This document shows, piece after piece, positions 30,058 to 39,318 of a stretch of DNA of 46,952 nucleotides. The notes under the pieces are model-generated. The model did no database searches, was not told where the DNA came from, and saw only the letters and a list, made by a program, of their open reading frames with translations. The stretch is from a virus. How positions within the stretch are numbered: the first letter of the stretch is position 1; each line of letters opens with the position of its first letter. The position numbers and the translations under genes are program-made. The DNA is taken from positions 1 through 46,952 of the IMG/VR virus record IMGVR_UViG_3300037189_018157; one strand, given 5' to 3'.

Positions 30058-31368
30058 TCAAACTAGTTGGTCAGTGAAAGCTATGGTGGTGGGTCCAAAC
30101 GAACCGTTAAATGTAAAAGATATTGGAATATACGTACTGATAACAATATCCAAATACAATGTTTTTTCACACGGAACTTCTATTTCAAGTTCGGTTGCAT
30201 TAGTTAATATTGTGGTGTCATTATCGAGCCTATATTTAAATCTAGCTATGTTGCCGGCTGTTACAATTGAAAGAATTAAAGATTCTGAATTAATCGTAGG
30301 ATTTGCAAAAGACGCAGCAATTGAAAAATAATACTTACCAGTGATTGACTGATTTTTAATCCACCTCACGTTATACTTAGGAGTCCGTTTAACGGCATCG
30401 ACTGTAGTTCTATACAGATCAATTTCGTCTTTCATATTGTTGTAAACATTGGCTGCATATGCAGATACCGAAACAGTTCCGTCGCGAATTCGATTTAAAT
30501 AATTTGCAAAAGCTTTTAAATTGTCAGATGAACACTTCGGGGTACATGTATTTAAAAAAGATAATGAGGCAGATTCAGGAATTAATTCTCCTACATCATT
30601 TATCTGCCCTGGCAAAACTCGATAACATTCGTCAGCTAACATTAAAAAGTTTCTATTAAAGATATCAGGCTCTATTCCATTAATAGTTTTAATTCCTGTA
30701 TTTGCATCACAGTCATTATAAAGTCCTATACCAGCCCCAGGAAGTACATCCCATATAATTTGATTTTCTTTACTTTGAGAAAAAGCAGTGTTTGCGCCTT
30801 CTTTCAACGTAACATTGACTGGTGGTGGGTCTTCGTCACCAGCAAAATAAGCTTCAGGCATTTCTTGCGCGGTCTGCGTTACATTATCCCAATTGTAGAA
30901 GGCAATTGATTTGACTCGTGGCACCATAGGTACAAAAGCTGAGCCGACTAAAGTAGTTGCATTTTTTGAAAAAATTAAAGGATCCGTTATTATTTTAAAT
31001 TTATATTCAATAAACCCAGTTCCGAATACAACTTTAACAGCTACGGAATCGTCAGCCATTCCATAGAATTCTTTTTCAATTACTTCATCAAACGGGATAT
31101 CAAATTCAAAAATATGTACAGTACTTCCAGAAGAATCAAAAAGAGTCACCCCTAATGTAAAGATTAACTCTTCAGTTAATTCTCCAGTATAATTATTTGA
31201 TATTTTATGAATAAAGGCACCATTGCCAGAATCTATTTTAGAAACTACTAATAAATCTAAAAAAAGATTATTTGGTAATGTTGCCAAACCGGTCACATTA
31301 CGCAAAGTAGCACTATCATCAAATGGATATTTATTTAATCCATTGCTGGTTAAATACTCTAGAATCAT
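30058..31368 (-). CDS. Tail-fibre/baseplate paralogue 2 (436 aa)
   Basis: Start set at ATG 31368 (MILEYLTSNGLNKYPFDD), which overlaps the previous stop by one base (TGATG). A TTG four codons upstream is possible but less likely. The array N-terminal motif is present. The middle has GIGLYNDCDANTGIKTINGIEPD, which aligns with GIGLNADCAALYPCIKTINSIPPD of paralogue 1. A CTPKC element and a helical DNLKAFANYLNRI region follow, then a C-terminal beta domain of about 110 residues found only in this copy. Confidence 0.68.
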   Translation of the reverse strand: MILEYLTSNGLNKYPFDDSATLRNVTGLATLPNNLFLDLLVVSKIDSGNGAFIHKISNNYTGELTEELIFTLGVTLFDSSGSTVHIFEFDIPFDEVIEKEFYGMADDSVAVKVVFGTGFIEYKFKIITDPLIFSKNATTLVGSAFVPMVPRVKSIAFYNWDNVTQTAQEMPEAYFAGDEDPPPVNVTLKEGANTAFSQSKENQIIWDVLPGAGIGLYNDCDANTGIKTINGIEPDIFNRNFLMLADECYRVLPGQINDVGELIPESASLSFLNTCTPKCSSDNLKAFANYLNRIRDGTVSVSAYAANVYNNMKDEIDLYRTTVDAVKRTPKYNVRWIKNQSITGKYYFSIAASFANPTINSESLILSIVTAGNIARFKYRLDNDTTILTNATELEIEVPCEKTLYLDIVISTYIPISFTFNGSFGPTTIAFTDQLV

Positions 31369-32264
31369 CAGGTTTGACAATCACAGGTGAAATCAACAGT
31401 TGTTTTATACTGAATGAATAAATTATTTAAATTATCGTAATAAGTTCTTAAGGTCAACAATTGTGATTCCAAAGAACTGAGCCTATTGGTTAATTCAGCG
31501 ATGTCATTGCAACCTTGACACGGTTTGCAGCATACGTCTTCGAGGAGTAATCCTGTTCCCGCTGGAATGGTTGTTAGGCTAGCGCAAGATGAAAAATCTA
31601 ATGTAAAGTTTCCGTCACTATCGGGAGGTATCGAATTAATAGTTTTTATACAGGGATATAGTGCCGCACAATCTGCGTTTAAGCCTATACCTTCAGCCGC
31701 ATCCACAACAATCATGCCTGTAATTGGCTCCTGACTGAATCTAACGTTAGTTCTAGCCAAGATCTCGACATCACCGGTAACACCAAACGTTTTTCCTGCG
31801 GCTGTTTTAAAAATAAGTCGATTAATGCCCTTTAACGCAGGTATAGATGTCCGAGCTTCAAATTCTGTTGCCTGAGGTGTAAAAGTAAAATTACCTGTAG
31901 GAGTTTCTTGAATATTCTGCAACGAGCATATGGTCATAATTCCTGTTGCTCCTACAAACGCCTCTGTCGCCTCTAAATAATATTCTTTATACGTAGTGTG
32001 TGTAGCCGTGGTAATTACGAATACACCAACAATTGCACCGCTATAATCTGAAATTTGAACGGTAATTTCAGATTCAAAATTTGATAACTTTGAAATATAG
32101 AATCTTCGAGACGGATCATATGTAGCGGCTAATTGCAATTCCACTAAAAAATTATTTGGAATTGTAAACCCTCCGTCTGTACTAACCCGAGATAAACCCT
32201 CACGTATTGGATAATTTCTTAATGAATTTAAATTAAGAAAATCTAAATTATCAATATTGGCCAT
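31368..32264 (-). CDS. Tail-fibre/baseplate paralogue 1 (298 aa)
   Basis: First of the array: MANIDNLDFLNLNSLRNYPI, then TIPNNFLVELQLAATYD and FYISKLSNFESEITVQI. These correspond to LPNNLFLDLLVVSKID and FIHKISNNYTGELTEEL in paralogue 2. A KTINSIPPDSDGNFTLDF element lies near residue 210. A cysteine cluster CCKPCQGC precedes a C-terminal coiled coil (ELTNRLSSLESQLLTLRTYY) and the tail ends CDC. A coiled coil suggests oligomerisation, as in fibre stalks. Confidence 0.68.
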   Translation of the reverse strand: MANIDNLDFLNLNSLRNYPIREGLSRVSTDGGFTIPNNFLVELQLAATYDPSRRFYISKLSNFESEITVQISDYSGAIVGVFVITTATHTTYKEYYLEATEAFVGATGIMTICSLQNIQETPTGNFTFTPQATEFEARTSIPALKGINRLIFKTAAGKTFGVTGDVEILARTNVRFSQEPITGMIVVDAAEGIGLNADCAALYPCIKTINSIPPDSDGNFTLDFSSCASLTTIPAGTGLLLEDVCCKPCQGCNDIAELTNRLSSLESQLLTLRTYYDNLNNLFIQYKTTVDFTCDCQT

Positions 32265-32268
32265 ACTG

Positions 32269-34455
32269 TTAACCTATTTTCCAATAAATATCTATAATAC
32301 TTATCACGCTGTCTAATGGGGAGGTCTCAGAACGCTTTCTAAACAATTCAAAGTTAACTGCGCAGTCACCTCCTGAAATTTGAGCTGCCGGAATTTTAAA
32401 AGCAGGAAGTGGGATAGCTCCCGCAGTATTGCCTACTTTCAATACAGTTTTAGCTGTATATTTAGCTGGTAGTGCAAATGATAATGTTGTCGGAAATATC
32501 GTCGAACCCAGAACTGTACCTGGTTTTGAAATTGAATATCTAAAATCAAAATCAACATTTTTTGCTACTAAAGTGGTTTCGTTTGCCATCAACAGCATTA
32601 CAAAAGTCAAATCGTTATTGGGAATTGAATAAGGTAACAAAATTTTACCTAAAATCTTGGATGGCAGAACCGATGGAACAGTCATATTGATATATGAATG
32701 TAATCCACTATAAATCAACTCTGCGCCGTCGGGTTCGATGTTGCTAACTACTCCTGAAGTACTGTTGCTTGATGAAGAAACGATATAGCGTCCTTCACCG
32801 CTGGAAGTAAGCGTGATACCTGCACCTGCTTCCAACACACTTACTACCGGTGTGTTTGTTACGGTTACCTTTCCAGTAGATTCAACATACTCTAATGTTT
32901 TAATCGCGGTGGCAGAATTACTAACCGGTGTGCCTGCGAGGAATTCTAAAAAAACTTTAGCATATAAATCTCCCACACTAGATTCTATGGCTGGAGTCGT
33001 ACTAAAATTATTTTTATAAAATTTAAGAATATTAGAATTTGGATAAAACTTCTTAAGCGAGGTCACAACACCTTCTTTTAAAGCAGGATTAAATTTCAAA
33101 AATTGCAAATATGTTTTTGGTCGTTGTTCTTCTGAACCAGAACTAAACTTCCAAATATATGGTTGCGGGATGGATAAAGTACCGGAACCCGTAGAAGTGA
33201 AATCAATTGGCCCTCCACCTGCGACCCTGCCTAGTTTAATTGTGTTGTTTTCGGGAATTTCTACTACGTAGTAATCCGTGTCGGGATTCAAATCGTCGCC
33301 GCCATCTACATCTGGAAATAAACCCGTGGTTAGCAACTTCACTCGATCGGCTAATTCAAATTTATGATCATTATTAAATGTTAATTTATCTGAAGTAGCA
33401 TCTATAGTGAATGGTAATGAAGCAATTAAATCTTCCGCCCAAGGCTGTTGACCGTCTAAGTCGCTAAACCACCAAATGCCCAAATCATCAACTTTATATG
33501 TACCGGAAATAGAGTCACTTTGTATGTCTGCTTGTACAATGCCGTTAACTGTTAAAAATGTTAGATTTGGGGGATTTGGTGGTAACGCCTTAGCGAGCTC
33601 TATTTGTTCAAGCCGCCTAGGTTTTGACGTGCCAACATCTATACCTGTGTCACTTTCGATATCAGCTGGAAGATTATAGAAAAACTTAGCACCGACTGGT
33701 GCGATATCTATTTGAGCCTGAGTCAGGTCATCAACTCCAATCCAACCCACTCTTGTCGTATCCGGGTTTTCAATAGTCCAATGACCTGCGACGTATTTGG
33801 GTTTCCCAATCGGCCGATCCAGGATATTAAACTTATAAGTTGTAAAAAACTGATTAAATTCACTTACGTTAGGTGCAAATAAAAATGACGTGCGATTCAA
33901 CGCGTAACCCACATAGATGGCTACACCTCCTGGATTTCTTGTAATTTTTCCAGCTTCGGTTCTAGATAAAAAGAAAGGTCCCGGTTCGAATTCACTATCT
34001 GGAGCACATTCATCTGATTGAATTAATCCGTAAGCCACATTATCAATATTTACTGTCAGTTCCACCAATCCCACCAAATAAACGTCAGCCTTTGTGTTGT
34101 ATATGGACTTCACTAAACCAAAACAGTAGGCGGAAGTTTTGGTTGTAAACGCGGAACTATTTACAGTCACCTCAAATGCCGTTTGGGCAAGAGTTAATCC
34201 CTCTTGAGGAACTTCGTTTACTATTTTTCTATGATAATATACTACGTGATTTTCTTTAATCTGGGCTTGGGTATCTGGTAACAAAGGCTGTTCATATGCA
34301 ATTAAAACAGATTTGTTTGCAACTGTGGCAAATTTTTCATAAAGATGCTGCTCACGTTGCGTGTGTTGTGCCAAGATAGGATTGACTACCTCGGCACTAA
34401 CATCGTCACCATTTGCAATTTTATTTACAGTAGGAATCCAAGGAGTAATAGACAT
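32269..34455 (-). CDS. Large tail structural protein, probable fibre or baseplate
   Basis: A 728-aa beta-rich protein. The N-terminal ~80 residues are helical (VNPILAQHTQREQHLYEKFATVANK) and may attach to the baseplate. The remainder has Ser/Thr/Gly-rich strands, including GGDDLNPDTDYYVVEIPENNTI and ITLTSSGEGRYIVSSSSNST, the second of which recalls fibre repeats. No enzymatic domain is visible. It lies directly before the five paralogues and after the 196-aa protein, in the region where fibre and receptor-binding genes are usual. Confidence 0.7.
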   Translation of the reverse strand: MSITPWIPTVNKIANGDDVSAEVVNPILAQHTQREQHLYEKFATVANKSVLIAYEQPLLPDTQAQIKENHVVYYHRKIVNEVPQEGLTLAQTAFEVTVNSSAFTTKTSAYCFGLVKSIYNTKADVYLVGLVELTVNIDNVAYGLIQSDECAPDSEFEPGPFFLSRTEAGKITRNPGGVAIYVGYALNRTSFLFAPNVSEFNQFFTTYKFNILDRPIGKPKYVAGHWTIENPDTTRVGWIGVDDLTQAQIDIAPVGAKFFYNLPADIESDTGIDVGTSKPRRLEQIELAKALPPNPPNLTFLTVNGIVQADIQSDSISGTYKVDDLGIWWFSDLDGQQPWAEDLIASLPFTIDATSDKLTFNNDHKFELADRVKLLTTGLFPDVDGGDDLNPDTDYYVVEIPENNTIKLGRVAGGGPIDFTSTGSGTLSIPQPYIWKFSSGSEEQRPKTYLQFLKFNPALKEGVVTSLKKFYPNSNILKFYKNNFSTTPAIESSVGDLYAKVFLEFLAGTPVSNSATAIKTLEYVESTGKVTVTNTPVVSVLEAGAGITLTSSGEGRYIVSSSSNSTSGVVSNIEPDGAELIYSGLHSYINMTVPSVLPSKILGKILLPYSIPNNDLTFVMLLMANETTLVAKNVDFDFRYSISKPGTVLGSTIFPTTLSFALPAKYTAKTVLKVGNTAGAIPLPAFKIPAAQISGGDCAVNFELFRKRSETSPLDSVISIIDIYWKIG

Positions 34456-34456
34456 A

Positions 34457-35047
34457 TTATGCAGTAAACTGTATTCCCCAGGTGATAGTTAAGTTGTAAC
34501 TAGGATTATATAACAATGGACTAAAATGTGCCCTAGAAAACACTACGTCGCCTCCTTGACCTGCCGGTTCGGTGGCGGCAACTAAAGCTACTTCAAATAT
34601 TTGACTTGGTTCTATATTGGCCGGGTTATCAGCAAGGAAACCAGCACCGTTACTTTCGATACCTGGAGTCACTATGCCTGTGAACACTGCAATATTGTTT
34701 TCGTAATTAGGTTGATTTAAGAATGAAGGAGAATAAGCCAGTGGAACGCGCAAATATCCAAGTTTGTTTCCTTCACTATAACTGGAAAATTTAAAACTGT
34801 AGGCTCTGTCATTTGTGGGCTTATCAAAGTTATCGTCTGCATGGTTTTTATATCCAACATAAAGGTGAGAAATATTTGAATACTTCACACCAGCCATTGC
34901 TCTGGCTAATAAGTCAGCTCCACCGAATAAAATAAGATTTTTATTATCTCTGAGCAATTGCCTTTCGCCCGTAAGTGGATTGACTTGCCAGATTTTATAG
35001 AAACCCTGCATTTTGATATTTGTGCCTTCTGTGATTTGGTGTTCCAT
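34457..35047 (-). CDS. Tail/baseplate structural protein (196 aa)
   Basis: The segment DNKNLILFGGADLLARAMAG, followed by NISHLYVGYKN, is a pattern I know from baseplate-region proteins of large phages (NLIL.GGADhLA...AG). The rest is beta-rich with a C-terminal NLTITWGIQFTA strand. It is 1 base upstream of the 728-aa protein gene and 26 bases after the 584-aa baseplate gene. Function in the structure unknown. Confidence 0.68.
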   Translation of the reverse strand: MEHQITEGTNIKMQGFYKIWQVNPLTGERQLLRDNKNLILFGGADLLARAMAGVKYSNISHLYVGYKNHADDNFDKPTNDRAYSFKFSSYSEGNKLGYLRVPLAYSPSFLNQPNYENNIAVFTGIVTPGIESNGAGFLADNPANIEPSQIFEVALVAATEPAGQGGDVVFSRAHFSPLLYNPSYNLTITWGIQFTA

Positions 35048-35073
35048 GATGATGTAATTTCTATCTTAATAAA

Positions 35074-36828
35074 TTAAGTGAAATCAAGCAATTGTAATTT
35101 GTTAAAGGTGTTGGTTGAAACTCCCGAAGTCGGTTCCCGCAGTGGGGTGCCGTCTTTCATTTTTATAGTACCGTCCGGTGCACCTTTATCCACACCTACG
35201 CACTCGTTCGGTTGAGCTGGAATAGCCAGAGTTAATTGAAATAACCTGGTTTTAACGTCGTTATAAAAATAAGGACTTGATTTTTCAATAATTCCGTCTT
35301 CATTTGATCCGTCTGCGTTTAATAGCTGCGCACCATTTTCGAACGTAATTGTTATAGCGTTATTTAGATTTGAATAATCGTCGTTAGCTAATTTAAAATT
35401 TAATCCAAAAATAAAGTAAACATACGGAGGTAGCTGCGAACGTAACAAAGGTATTAGTTTTAAAAATTTAGCCTGTAGTGCGTTTGTGATAAAGTTAAAT
35501 TTAAAAAAAGAAGTATTATTTTTTAAAAAATTTTCCATTAAAAAATCAACAGGTATGATTGCGGCTGAATCACCTGGCTTTATTAAATTAAATGCGTTTT
35601 TTAATTTTGAGACATTGGCAGTGTCTGCATTAAGTGTTAGGTTAAATAATTTTACATCGGATTCAGCACCCTCTACAGGAAAAATAATTTTTCCATTTCC
35701 ATCTAAAGAAATTAAATCTAATTCATTTTTAAAAACAAGCTGATTACTGTAATTTCCTAAAAAGATATATTGAGATAATGCTAATTTTTTATTTAAAACT
35801 GCGGAGCTTTTCCACCATCTTGGAATTTCTACATTATCATAATATTCAACTGCATCTACAAAAACAAATCCTCTATTAAAGATTGCGCCGGTTACCACTT
35901 CAGGTTTAATTTGATATAGTTTGTCAAACTTATAAACTTCTTTGTCCGTTACTACAAATTTATAATAATTATCTTCAAAAATTTCTACCACCTGTTCAGT
36001 CTCGTTAATAACTGCTTTTATATCTAAAAAAGCTAAACAAATATTTCTAATAGCAGAAACAGAAGGTCCGTCTATATGTAGATTAATCACATTTACCAAT
36101 ATATTTTTAAAAAATTCATTATTGTTTAAATTTAAATTAAAAATATAACCAAAATTATAATATAACCTATTTTCGTCAATATGCGAGTCATACGCCCAAA
36201 GAATGGCAACTTGTTCTTGTTGTGTAACTCCATCCGCGTCTGTAAAAATCGTAGGTTCTCCATTTTCAGCAATAACATCTAACTTTGGAAAATTAGGATT
36301 ATCAAATATATTATTATTAAAATATAAAATTCCATCATTTAGAATAACATCAGTACCATTGATATATATTGATTTAGGATCAAAAACTCGGTCTGCAATA
36401 ATTCCAAAATCTTTAAAGTTTTCTCCGACAGAATATAAATAAACATCTGCAGACGGTTTTTTTGAAAAACCAAATTTAAAAATTACACTTTGATAGTATC
36501 TGTCATTTGTAGACTGTTGACCGAAAATAGCGTCATCAGGTTTGAATAAAAACGGAGCCGAATTAAACTTGGATTTGTATACTATAATTGGTTGCCATTT
36601 TTCTTTATGAAAGACATCTATCTCTTTTACTGAATATGCATTTACGGCTTCTAATAATTCGTAATATCTTTGAATTAATTCTTCTGCCAATCCGAGTGTG
36701 TATCCTTTTAATACCGCTTTATCTTCAAAGATCTGAGTCCAAAACGAACCCAAAGAACTGTACAGTACTTCTGGATCTGTCCTATCTTTGGTGGGATAAT
36801 CGTGGATTGGAGCTTCCAAATATTTCAT
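35074..36828 (-). CDS. Baseplate protein, gpI-like by position
   Basis: A 584-aa protein. The N-terminal ~70 residues contain a helical segment (SFWTQIFEDKAVLKGYTLGL, then AEELIQRYYELLEAVNAYSV) typical of proteins that pack against the J/gp6-like wedge. The middle is Asn/Phe/Ile-rich (NNNIFDNPNFPKL, NLNNNEFFKNILVNVINLH) and beta/helical. It overlaps the J-like gene by 4 bases, matching the J then I order of contractile-tail phages. No enzymatic motif. Function is inferred from order. Confidence 0.7.
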   Translation of the reverse strand: MKYLEAPIHDYPTKDRTDPEVLYSSLGSFWTQIFEDKAVLKGYTLGLAEELIQRYYELLEAVNAYSVKEIDVFHKEKWQPIIVYKSKFNSAPFLFKPDDAIFGQQSTNDRYYQSVIFKFGFSKKPSADVYLYSVGENFKDFGIIADRVFDPKSIYINGTDVILNDGILYFNNNIFDNPNFPKLDVIAENGEPTIFTDADGVTQQEQVAILWAYDSHIDENRLYYNFGYIFNLNLNNNEFFKNILVNVINLHIDGPSVSAIRNICLAFLDIKAVINETEQVVEIFEDNYYKFVVTDKEVYKFDKLYQIKPEVVTGAIFNRGFVFVDAVEYYDNVEIPRWWKSSAVLNKKLALSQYIFLGNYSNQLVFKNELDLISLDGNGKIIFPVEGAESDVKLFNLTLNADTANVSKLKNAFNLIKPGDSAAIIPVDFLMENFLKNNTSFFKFNFITNALQAKFLKLIPLLRSQLPPYVYFIFGLNFKLANDDYSNLNNAITITFENGAQLLNADGSNEDGIIEKSSPYFYNDVKTRLFQLTLAIPAQPNECVGVDKGAPDGTIKMKDGTPLREPTSGVSTNTFNKLQLLDFT

Positions 36829-38429
36829 ATTGCTTTAATATCAATACTTTCTGCCATGTTTTCTACGTTAGATGTATTAAAATAATCAGCAAAAAACAAA
36901 GTTGTATTGGGTGTAACTCCAGCTGTATAGTTTACGGGTATAATTAATTCGTTGTTACTTTGTATTTCAATAACTGAGTTGTCTAATCCCAAAATAGAAC
37001 CAGTCATTTTAATTGGTAATTCTACGTGGGTTATATCGTAGTTATGACAGATATCAATTAATTTAGAGGCAATCAACGTTTGTCCAAAATCTAAAGAATT
37101 TATATACTTAAAAATATCTTGTTTAATAAGTTCTATAGGAAGTTCTACCGTTGTATTTCTGCGGTATACTGTTAACGCCACGGATACAAAGCAAGGAATT
37201 GCCGCTTTGATCAAATAATCCGCGCAAGCAACCCGGTAATCTGGTTCTAAAAATACATTTTGTATTTCAGAAATATATGGTTGATTTGAAACTAACAAAT
37301 TAAAATCGCGTTTAGTTTCGTCTTTAATAGCGTCAATAGCGGGAAACTCTACAATTACATCACAAGTTTGGTATGCTGAAAAGCGCCCTTCAGCATTAGT
37401 ATATATATCATTTACTTGTGTGCTTTTTTCGCTGTCAAATTCAAATGACGCTGTATGTAGTAATGTACCACTTCTATCTTCCGCAGATATAGTTGTTGGT
37501 GTTGGTAATATTGAAATAATTCGATAAAAGCCCGGAGCATCAACACTATCAATACTAAAAGTCCAGTTATTGTTTCCGATGTATGTGCCCGTTTTTGTAA
37601 ATTGGGTTGTTTCCATACCTAGGCTAGATCTAACGTAAGCGTCAACCTTACCTGACGTAGATAGTCCAAAAATATTATGTTTAGATCTTGTCATTTCTGC
37701 GTCGTTGGCTCCAACAATCGAAAGGGCTTGAATTGGATAAATCTCTTTTAATTTTGAAAGAATTGAATATTTACTTAGTAAAGTTTTGTTGGCTAAACTT
37801 TGCTGAAATTTTGAAATAAGAATTTTATCTGTATCGACTGGTAAACCTGAAGTAAAATTACCATAAACTTCAGCATCCGTAAAATTAGTTAATGTAACAT
37901 TGGAACCTAAACTGAGTTTTGTCTTATCAGATAACTGATATTCCGCGCCTACGTTTTCTGCTTCAATTGGGATGATAAAATAATATAACTCACCCTGTTG
38001 AATTAATCTTAAATGATTTAATTCGGTTGGATTAGTCGTAACCACATAATTAGTTGTAGTTTTATAATTTAATTTTACTACAGGTTGGTAAAACGTGAAT
38101 CCGGCGTTAATGTACGCGTTGGTGTTTCTAATCATATAAACTTTAAGTTTACCCTGACTCTTTTTGCCGGCAAACCTACTTGTATTATAATTAGAGGCCA
38201 CTGCGTCGATAACTGCACTATACGTATCTGTAGCTGAACCGATAACTTCAGATATGGCCTTAGCTTGATTTAGAGTCTGCAATTCATTAAAAATTGGATT
38301 CTGCAAATACGCTGCCATTTTGATAACCAACTCACTGAATACCGAACCTGGGGCTGTATCAATGTTGGGGTAATTTTCAGAAATAAAAGCCTCTAACCTT
38401 AGTTTTGTATCTTCGATGCTTTCAGCCAT
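36825..38429 (-). CDS. Baseplate J/gp6-like wedge protein
   Basis: A 534-aa protein. The N-terminus (KLRLEAFISENYPNIDTAPGSV, then FSELVIKMAAYLQN) is the typical baseplate-J opening, in which a helix is followed by 'dt.pGSv..eLv...a'. The GFTFYQPVV region and the C-terminal VACADYLIKAAIPCFVSVALTVY, followed by IELIKQDIFKYINSLDFGQTL, fit the J-like C-terminal domain (P..v.v...v........i...i..yi..l..G). It forms the wedge ring around the tail tube in myophages. It follows the gp25-like gene by 2 bases, the standard order. Confidence 0.82.
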   Translation of the reverse strand: MAESIEDTKLRLEAFISENYPNIDTAPGSVFSELVIKMAAYLQNPIFNELQTLNQAKAISEVIGSATDTYSAVIDAVASNYNTSRFAGKKSQGKLKVYMIRNTNAYINAGFTFYQPVVKLNYKTTTNYVVTTNPTELNHLRLIQQGELYYFIIPIEAENVGAEYQLSDKTKLSLGSNVTLTNFTDAEVYGNFTSGLPVDTDKILISKFQQSLANKTLLSKYSILSKLKEIYPIQALSIVGANDAEMTRSKHNIFGLSTSGKVDAYVRSSLGMETTQFTKTGTYIGNNNWTFSIDSVDAPGFYRIISILPTPTTISAEDRSGTLLHTASFEFDSEKSTQVNDIYTNAEGRFSAYQTCDVIVEFPAIDAIKDETKRDFNLLVSNQPYISEIQNVFLEPDYRVACADYLIKAAIPCFVSVALTVYRRNTTVELPIELIKQDIFKYINSLDFGQTLIASKLIDICHNYDITHVELPIKMTGSILGLDNSVIEIQSNNELIIPVNYTAGVTPNTTLFFADYFNTSNVENMAESIDIKAI

Positions 38430-38431
38430 AA

Positions 38432-38908
38432 TTAAGTTTTAGGAAGTGGAATTAAAAATGTAACGGCAGTCTGTTGCACAGGGAAAAGTTGTATAGATAA
38501 ACTAGCTACGCCATTTGTTACAGTTATACTTTGTAGAATAGCCGTATCTAATTGTTCGTCTAATGGTAACCCCTCGGTATTAGATTGATATGTTCTAAAC
38601 GACTTAATGACTGAATAATTTGCAAAATTGAAAATATGTGTAAGTTTGGTCTTATCAATTGTTAAGTTGGTATTAGATAACTTAGTTAATAAATTTGTAC
38701 CAAATGATGGGTAAGCTGGTTGTGATTCAATTGCGGTCAATAATGCTATGGTGTAACGTTGGACTAATTTTTGTATACCAGCGCAATAATTGCTTATTCT
38801 GCCAAAGCTTGGAGCGATTGTGGCAATTTTGTTAACATCTACATTTTGAAAAATATGAATATCTTTCTTACGTGTAGAATAATCTATGCTTGTTCCTGAA
38901 ATAGGCAT
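38432..38908 (-). CDS. gp25/GPW-like baseplate wedge protein
   Basis: A 158-aa protein. The core (IQKLVQRYTIALLTAIESQPAY, then PSFGTNLLTKL) fits the gp25-like pattern (i.qsl..iL.T..GeR...peFG..l). A C-terminal beta region ends FLIPLPKT. In contractile tails this protein joins the sheath base to the wedge, next to the J-like protein that follows. The length is typical. Confidence 0.78.
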   Translation of the reverse strand: MPISGTSIDYSTRKKDIHIFQNVDVNKIATIAPSFGRISNYCAGIQKLVQRYTIALLTAIESQPAYPSFGTNLLTKLSNTNLTIDKTKLTHIFNFANYSVIKSFRTYQSNTEGLPLDEQLDTAILQSITVTNGVASLSIQLFPVQQTAVTFLIPLPKT

Positions 38909-38913
38909 AACCG

Positions 38914-39318
38914 TTATTGCTCTGCTAGATTTCTATAAGATAAAAATTTTCCAATGGAATTGTTTAAAGATGCTCTGGTTCTTACTCCCTTTTGGGATAG
39001 ATCATCTCTATAAGATTGTAAACGAGTTCTGTTTCTTAAAGCAAAACATTTATGAAATGAATAAATAAGATTAATTTCAGTTTGAATCCAGGCGCTCGGT
39101 TTTTTGAGCGAAGTGTTTGTTTCTTTGGCTCTAAGATTGTGTTCTTTATTGAGTTCTTTTCTATCAAAAAAATCCTGAAATTCTTTTAATTCTAATTCTT
39201 TATCGTAGTTAATACCTTTATATGTCCAGGTATAACCTTTTTGGTTATTTTCAACTCGATTCTTTACCAGTTCCTTTATATGATCTTGGTACAGAGATAT
39301 TAAGTCTTCGATTTTCAT
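38914..39318 (-). CDS. Unknown 134-aa basic protein after the sigma-like gene
   Basis: A helical, charged protein (ENNQKGYTWTYKGINYDKEL, then KEFQDFFDRKELNKEHNLRA) with a basic C-terminus (RNRTRLQSYRDDL). It overlaps the sigma-like gene by 4 bases, so the two are coupled. It could be a partner of the sigma-like factor or a baseplate part. I have no family for it. Confidence 0.7.
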   Translation of the reverse strand: MKIEDLISLYQDHIKELVKNRVENNQKGYTWTYKGINYDKELELKEFQDFFDRKELNKEHNLRAKETNTSLKKPSAWIQTEINLIYSFHKCFALRNRTRLQSYRDDLSQKGVRTRASLNNSIGKFLSYRNLAEQ

